In this document: positions 35,150 to 38,801 of the stretch, in pieces | Position numbering within the stretch: position 1 is the first letter of the stretch | How the letters are laid out: every line of letters starts with the position of its first letter | DNA from: an uncultured Flavobacteriaceae bacterium | GTDB lineage: Bacteria > Bacteroidota > Bacteroidia > Flavobacteriales > Flavobacteriaceae | Length of the DNA: 38,801 nt | Direction: 5' to 3' | Assembly: GCA_937930675.1 (NCBI GenBank) | Contig: CALHCC010000091.1 | Coordinates: 1-38,801, forward strand | Notes under the pieces: generated by a model | Database searches by the model: none | Seen by the model: the letters and a program-made list of their open reading frames with translations, nothing else | Told to the model about the DNA's origin: nothing | Translations under genes and position numbers: made by a program

Positions 35150-35794
35150 ATGATTACGGTAGACATTATTCTTAAATACTTTCCTGATTTATCGGAAGTT
35201 CAAATACAACAATTTTCTAAACTAGAAACGCTTTACAAAGAGTGGAATGCTCAAATTAACGTAATTTCTAGAAAAGATATTGATGAATTATACATAAGAC
35301 ACGTATTGCATTCTTTAGGAATTGCAAAAGTACAAGCTTTTAAACCTGGAACTAAAATTTTAGATGTAGGTACTGGAGGTGGATTTCCTGGCATTCCATT
35401 AGCTATTTTATTTCCTGAAACTGAATTTTTATTGGTAGATTCTATTGGTAAAAAAATTAAGGTAGTAAACGGTGTTGCAGAAGGAATTGGCTTAGAGAAT
35501 TTAACTGCCAAACACATGCGAGCAGAAAAAGTAAAAGGTGAGTTTGATTTTGTAGTAAGTAGAGCAGTTACTGCCATGCCCGATTTTGTAAAATGGGTAA
35601 AAAAGAAATGTAGTAAAAAGCAACGTCACGAATTAAAAAATGGAATTCTATATCTTAAAGGTGGAGATTTAACCGAAGAACTAAAAGAATTTTCATCTTG
35701 TACATTATATGATTTGCCTACCTATTTTAAAGAAGATTTTTTTGAAACCAAAAAAGTAGTGCATCTACCTTTAAAATACAAACCTACTTCATGA
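35150..35794 (+). CDS. rsmG: 16S rRNA (guanine(527)-N7)-methyltransferase
   Basis: SAM-dependent methyltransferase that makes m7G527 in 16S rRNA; its loss gives low-level streptomycin resistance in other bacteria. Motifs are 'WNAQINVISRKD', 'RHVLHSLG', SAM loop 'ILDVGTGGGFPGIPLA', 'VDSIGKKIKVV' and 'FDFVVSRAV'. I prefer ATG 35150 (214 aa) over the track's 35129, because an exact -7 element (TACTTTTG, 35135-35142) covers the earlier start and homologues begin near '..ILKYFPDL'. That leaves a very short leader, so the choice is not certain. Its stop overlaps the next ATG (ATGA). Confidence 0.93.
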   Translation: MITVDIILKYFPDLSEVQIQQFSKLETLYKEWNAQINVISRKDIDELYIRHVLHSLGIAKVQAFKPGTKILDVGTGGGFPGIPLAILFPETEFLLVDSIGKKIKVVNGVAEGIGLENLTAKHMRAEKVKGEFDFVVSRAVTAMPDFVKWVKKKCSKKQRHELKNGILYLKGGDLTEELKEFSSCTLYDLPTYFKEDFFETKKVVHLPLKYKPTS

Positions 35795-36465
35795 GAATCC
35801 TTTTCTTTGTACTGATATTCATCACCGCCTCTTTTTCTTTCGCACAAGAAAAAGAATTTGTAGATGCTAGCTATTACGAAGATCAATTTTACGCAGGTAT
35901 TCAATACAACGCATTGTTAAACACCACCTCTGGAATTGATAATATTGGAGTTCCTTTTAGTTTTGAAACTGGTTTTATAAAAGACATTCCCTTTAACAAA
36001 CAACGAAACATAGGAATGGGAATAGGGATAGGGTATAACTATAATATTTTACGTCCTAATATTTTTATAAACGACAATAACGGAAGCATAGAACTTAGCA
36101 TTAGTAATGCTATTTCCAATTCCAACTACTTATCTCATAATTTAGAAATTCCGTTAGAATTTAGATGGAGAACTTCAACGGCTACCAACCATAGCTTTTG
36201 GAGAGTTTATAGCGGTATTTCTTTTATTTACAATCTTAGAAATAAAACTGAAATCACCTCCAATGGTAGTGTGCTTTCTTTTTCTAATCTTGATATCTTT
36301 AACCAACAAAATTATACACTAAATGCTTCTTTAGGTCATGGAACTTGGAATTTACGTTTAAAATATTCTTTACGATCACCTTTTAAAAGCAATACACAAA
36401 CTATAGACAACAAGTCTTTAAGTTTTAACCAACTAAAAATTGGAATTATTTTTTATTTGCTATAA
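35791..36465 (+). CDS. small exported beta-barrel-like outer-membrane protein, function unknown
   Basis: 224 aa with a signal peptide ('MRILFFVLIFITASFSFAQ'). The mature part shows alternating amphipathic strands ('QFYAGIQYNALL', 'NIGMGIGIGYNYNILRP', 'FWRVYSGISFIYNLR', 'TWNLRLKYSLR') and a hydrophobic end ('LKIGIIFYLL'), typical of an 8-10-strand barrel related to PorT/OmpA-like barrels. I do not recognise a specific family and cannot call it PorT. Its ATG overlaps the rsmG stop by four bases (ATGA), implying translational coupling. It is convergent with the PAP2-like gene; the two overlap at their stop codons (CTATAA). Confidence 0.75.
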   Translation: MRILFFVLIFITASFSFAQEKEFVDASYYEDQFYAGIQYNALLNTTSGIDNIGVPFSFETGFIKDIPFNKQRNIGMGIGIGYNYNILRPNIFINDNNGSIELSISNAISNSNYLSHNLEIPLEFRWRTSTATNHSFWRVYSGISFIYNLRNKTEITSNGSVLSFSNLDIFNQQNYTLNASLGHGTWNLRLKYSLRSPFKSNTQTIDNKSLSFNQLKIGIIFYLL

Positions 36466-37059
36466 TAAAAAACTTAACACAATAGGTGTTAACAGACCAA
36501 AAGAGAACCCCAAAGTTATTTCTTTTACATTGTGTGCCTTTAACTCTAATCGAGCAGTACCTAAAATTCCCAGTAGTAAAATTAACAAAGCAATGGTTTT
36601 ATTAGCGTATTGGTAACTTACTCCGTATAACAAAGCAAATGCCAATACTCCTGCCATACCCAACATATGCAAACTTAATTTTGTTTTTACATAAAACAGA
36701 CAGCTTGTTACTATTAAACCTATAGCGGTAGCATATATTAAAATAGTTAGTTCTCTTAATTGCCAAATTTCTTGTAACACTTGTGCTAAAAACAAGTAAT
36801 TTACAATCATAATAAGCACCGGCAATTTTCTTTCTTTAATGGTTTCTACTTGTAATGTTTTAATAGAACCTACCAATTTAAGTAAATACAAAGTAAGTAA
36901 AGGCACCACACAAGTAGCTCCAAACACCATAAAAAACACCAAGCTTTTTTGTGCAAAAATTAAGGGTTGTGGCAATACCCACAAATAAATAAATGTTGCA
37001 ATGGTAGGTAAAAATACAGGATGCAAAACAACCGATATTATTTTGTAAAATGGTTTCAT
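36460..37059 (-). CDS. multi-pass membrane protein, PAP2-like with altered motifs
   Basis: 199 aa with about six hydrophobic helices. Three stretches recall the PAP2 phosphatase motifs: 'KERKLP' (for K-x6-RP), 'SLHMLG' (for PSGH) and 'ARLELKAHNVKE' (for SR-x5-H-x3-D). The last keeps Arg and His, but Asp is replaced by Glu, and the middle motif has lost SG. It may be a non-catalytic or divergent lipid-phosphate phosphatase. The rpoN stop (TAG) directly abuts this ATG, so it is translated from the same transcript. No clear function can be given. Confidence 0.65.
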   Translation of the reverse strand: MKPFYKIISVVLHPVFLPTIATFIYLWVLPQPLIFAQKSLVFFMVFGATCVVPLLTLYLLKLVGSIKTLQVETIKERKLPVLIMIVNYLFLAQVLQEIWQLRELTILIYATAIGLIVTSCLFYVKTKLSLHMLGMAGVLAFALLYGVSYQYANKTIALLILLLGILGTARLELKAHNVKEITLGFSFGLLTPIVLSFLL

Positions 37060-38514
37060 CTATATTTTTTTTCTTAACCTAGCTACAGGAATATCTAATT
37101 GTTCTCTATATTTAGCCACCGTTCTTCTTGCTATTAAATAACCTTTTTCTTTTAAGTGTAACGATAACTTATCGTCTGTCAATGGTCTTTGTTTGTCTTC
37201 TTCGTGAATCACATTTTGTAAAATGCTTTTAATTTCTCTTGTAGACACATCTTCTCCTTGATCGTTTTTCATAGATTCTGAAAAGAACTCTTTAACCAAT
37301 TTGGTTCCATAAGGAGTTGCACAATATTTACTATTTGCTACTCTGGATACGGTAGAAATATCCATATTTATTCTTTCTGCCACATCTTTTAAGATCATAG
37401 GTTTTAATTTGCTATCATCTCCTGTTAATAGATACTCTTTCTGAATGTCTATAATTGCATTCATCGTAATCATTAACGTTTGTTGTCTTTGTTTGATAGC
37501 ATCAATAAACCATTTGGCAGAATCTAATTTTTGCTTGATAAACAAAACGGCATCTTTTTGAGATTTGCTTTTGGTTTTAGCTTCCTTATAACCTTTTAAC
37601 ATATTGTTGTACTCTCTAGATACGTGCAATTCTGGAACGTTCCTAGAATTTAATAACAATTCTAACTCTCCATCTACAATTCTAATGGTAAAATCGGGGA
37701 CAATTTGCTCTACAATTTTTGTGTTTCCAACCACAGAACTCCCTGGTTTAGGATTTAATTTTTCTATTTCTTTAATTGCCAATTTTAGTTCTTCTTCCGT
37801 AATTTCTAACTTGACTAACAATTTTTTATAATGCTTTTTAACAAACGCATCAAATGAAATATCTAAAATACGAGTGGCTAAAGCGATTGATTTTGTTATT
37901 TTTTTCCCTTCTAACTGAATCATTAAACACTCTCTTAAATCTCGTGCTCCTACTCCTAAAGGTTCTAGTTTTTGTACAACATCGTATAAAATAGTTTCTA
38001 CCTTATTTTCATCTGTAAAAACATTTTGCGTAAACGCTAAATCATCTACAATATCTAGTGTTTCTCTTCGTAAATATCCATTATCATTAATACTTCCTAC
38101 TAAAAACTCTGCAACAATATATTCTTCATCAGACAAACTAAATGTATTCAATTGATTGATTAACGATTGATGAAAGCTTAACCCTCCTGCATAAGGAATT
38201 TCTTTGTCTTCGTCATCAGAAGAATAATTATTGGCTTGTAATTTATAACTTGGAATGTCATCATCGCTTAAATAATCATCGATATTAATATCATCGGCTT
38301 CTATAGACTCGTTTCCTTCTTCTTGATAATCATCATAGGTATCTTCTGAAGTTTCTTCTTTCTCTTTCCCTGACTCTAAAGCTGGATTTTCTTCTATTTC
38401 TTGTTTTAGTCTTTGTTCAAAAGCTTGGGTAGGCAATTGAATCATTTTCATCAACTGGATTTGTTGAGGAGATAATTTTTGAGATAGTTTTAAATTTAAG
38501 CTTTGTTTTAGCAT
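37060..38514 (-). CDS. rpoN: RNA polymerase sigma-54 factor
   Basis: 484 aa. Region I at the N-terminus ('LNLKLSQKLSPQQIQLMKMIQLP', activator-interacting) is followed by an acidic region II (~50-100, rich in Asp/Glu), the core-binding domain ('FLVGSINDNGYLRRE', 'EPLGVGARDLRECLMIQL'), the HTH region ('LKDVAERINMDISTVSRVANSKY') and the C-terminal RpoN box 'ARRTVAKYRE' recognising the -24 element. Sigma-54 needs an AAA+ enhancer-binding protein, which is not in this window. Upstream is a TTG-N20-TATCTTAG candidate promoter. It is co-transcribed with the PAP2-like gene, which abuts it. Confidence 0.97.
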   Translation of the reverse strand: MLKQSLNLKLSQKLSPQQIQLMKMIQLPTQAFEQRLKQEIEENPALESGKEKEETSEDTYDDYQEEGNESIEADDINIDDYLSDDDIPSYKLQANNYSSDDEDKEIPYAGGLSFHQSLINQLNTFSLSDEEYIVAEFLVGSINDNGYLRRETLDIVDDLAFTQNVFTDENKVETILYDVVQKLEPLGVGARDLRECLMIQLEGKKITKSIALATRILDISFDAFVKKHYKKLLVKLEITEEELKLAIKEIEKLNPKPGSSVVGNTKIVEQIVPDFTIRIVDGELELLLNSRNVPELHVSREYNNMLKGYKEAKTKSKSQKDAVLFIKQKLDSAKWFIDAIKQRQQTLMITMNAIIDIQKEYLLTGDDSKLKPMILKDVAERINMDISTVSRVANSKYCATPYGTKLVKEFFSESMKNDQGEDVSTREIKSILQNVIHEEDKQRPLTDDKLSLHLKEKGYLIARRTVAKYREQLDIPVARLRKKI

Positions 38515-38544
38515 GAGAATTTTTAAGTGTTTAAACCTTATATA

Positions 38545-38575
38545 CTAAGATAGTTAAAGTATTTTTCAGAAACAA
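38545..38575 (-). promoter_or_regulatory. candidate promoter of rpoN
   Basis: On the minus strand: TTG (38575-38573), 20-bp spacer, TATCTTAG (38552-38545), matching TAnnTTTG except one base, 30 bp before the ATG. Confidence 0.4.
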
Positions 38576-38607
38576 GGATTCTGCCAATCAAAATTAATGC
38601 CAAAAAC

Positions 38608-38645
38608 AAAAAAAGGCAACCATCGTAATTGATGATTGCCTTTTT
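38608..38645 (-). terminator. intrinsic terminator of the right-edge gene
   Basis: Arms 38610-38624 and 38631-38645 around GTAATT. The single C-A mismatch on the plus strand becomes a G-U pair on the minus strand, and the T7 run is on the minus strand, so it serves the minus-strand gene. Confidence 0.75.
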
Positions 38646-38662
38646 ACGTAAATTAAATTTAC

Positions 38663-38801
38663 TTACTTAACAACTAAAGTATATTGTGGTGTAGGGTTTA
38701 GTGGACAAAAGTACACGTACTCTCCTTTTTCTAAGGTTACTTCTTTTGAATGTCCTTTCGTGTTGTTTCCAACGACTTTAGTAACATATGCGTTTTTAAT
38801 G
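38663..38801 (-). CDS. C-terminal fragment of a small cupredoxin-like protein
   Basis: Too short for the ORF track. An open minus-strand frame from the window edge gives 45 residues ending at TAA 38663-38665: '..VTKVVGNNTKGHSKEVTLEKGEYVYFCPLNPTP..VVK'. The pattern 'V.L..GEY.YFCP' followed by a final strand resembles the Cu-loop end of plastocyanin/azurin-type beta-sandwiches, but the His and Met expected after the Cys are not visible. Its terminator follows 18 bp later. The 5' end is outside the window, so identity is tentative. Confidence 0.5.
   Translation of the reverse strand, partial: IKNAYVTKVVGNNTKGHSKEVTLEKGEYVYFCPLNPTPQYTLVVK

Noticed and set aside
35791-36465. Assignment of the small barrel protein as PorT/SprT of the type IX secretion system
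   Set aside because: Size and barrel form fit, but I could not see PorT-specific motifs and no other T9SS genes are nearby.

Overview
The window looks like chromosomal DNA of a member of the Flavobacteriaceae (Bacteroidota). The grounds are strong A+T bias, weak or absent Shine-Dalgarno sequences, several exact matches to the Bacteroidota promoter -7 element TAnnTTTG, and family signatures such as a TamA-like OMP without a plain BamA context, DUF2911, DUF5689, a non-SusC TonB receptor and a PiT-PhoU fusion. I cannot name the genus. No rRNA, tRNA, prophage, insertion sequence or CRISPR array was recognised. Most of the window is core metabolism.

Layout. 1-4.4 kb: the 3' part of a TamA/BamA-family outer-membrane protein (left-truncated), class II fructose-bisphosphate aldolase, and the acetyl-CoA carboxylase beta subunit, which has lost all four zinc-ribbon cysteines. 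4.5-5.8 kb: citrate synthase, convergent with accD across two hairpin terminators. 6.1-11.8 kb: branched-chain amino-acid operon ilvD-ilvB-ilvN-ilvC with intercistronic hairpins. 11.9-13.1 kb: a frameshifted isochorismatase-like hydrolase and a DUF2911 exported protein. 13.2-15.0 kb: lepA. 15.2-22.6 kb: glycogen cluster glgA-glgC-glgB followed by a cytosolic GH31 alpha-glucosidase; together they synthesise, branch and probably trim alpha-glucan.

22.9-28.5 kb is the most interesting accessory region. A minus-strand operon encodes a TonB-dependent receptor, a lipoprotein with DUF5689 and lamin-tail domains (with a possible surface-export signal), and a PRX_like1 thioredoxin-fold protein. It is divergent, across only 45 bp, from an exported DNase I-like EEP nuclease/phosphatase, and the spacer is almost filled by a perfect 12-bp inverted repeat. 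I infer a possible nucleic-acid (or phosphodiester) scavenging system in which the binding and catalytic modules that sit in one chain in ExeM-type extracellular nucleases are split and joined to a TonB uptake channel. A PiT phosphate transporter with a fused PhoU-like domain lies 1.8 kb downstream.

28.6-38.8 kb: tsaB, an MscS channel, the PiT-PhoU transporter, a fatty-acid desaturase with an aspartate aminotransferase, rsmG translationally coupled to a small beta-barrel protein, rpoN coupled to a PAP2-like membrane protein, and the C-terminal end of a small secreted protein at the right edge. A 16-bp sequence (TCGTTTATTTGTTTAA) occurs in three separate intergenic gaps within larger palindromic blocks and looks like a dispersed repeat.
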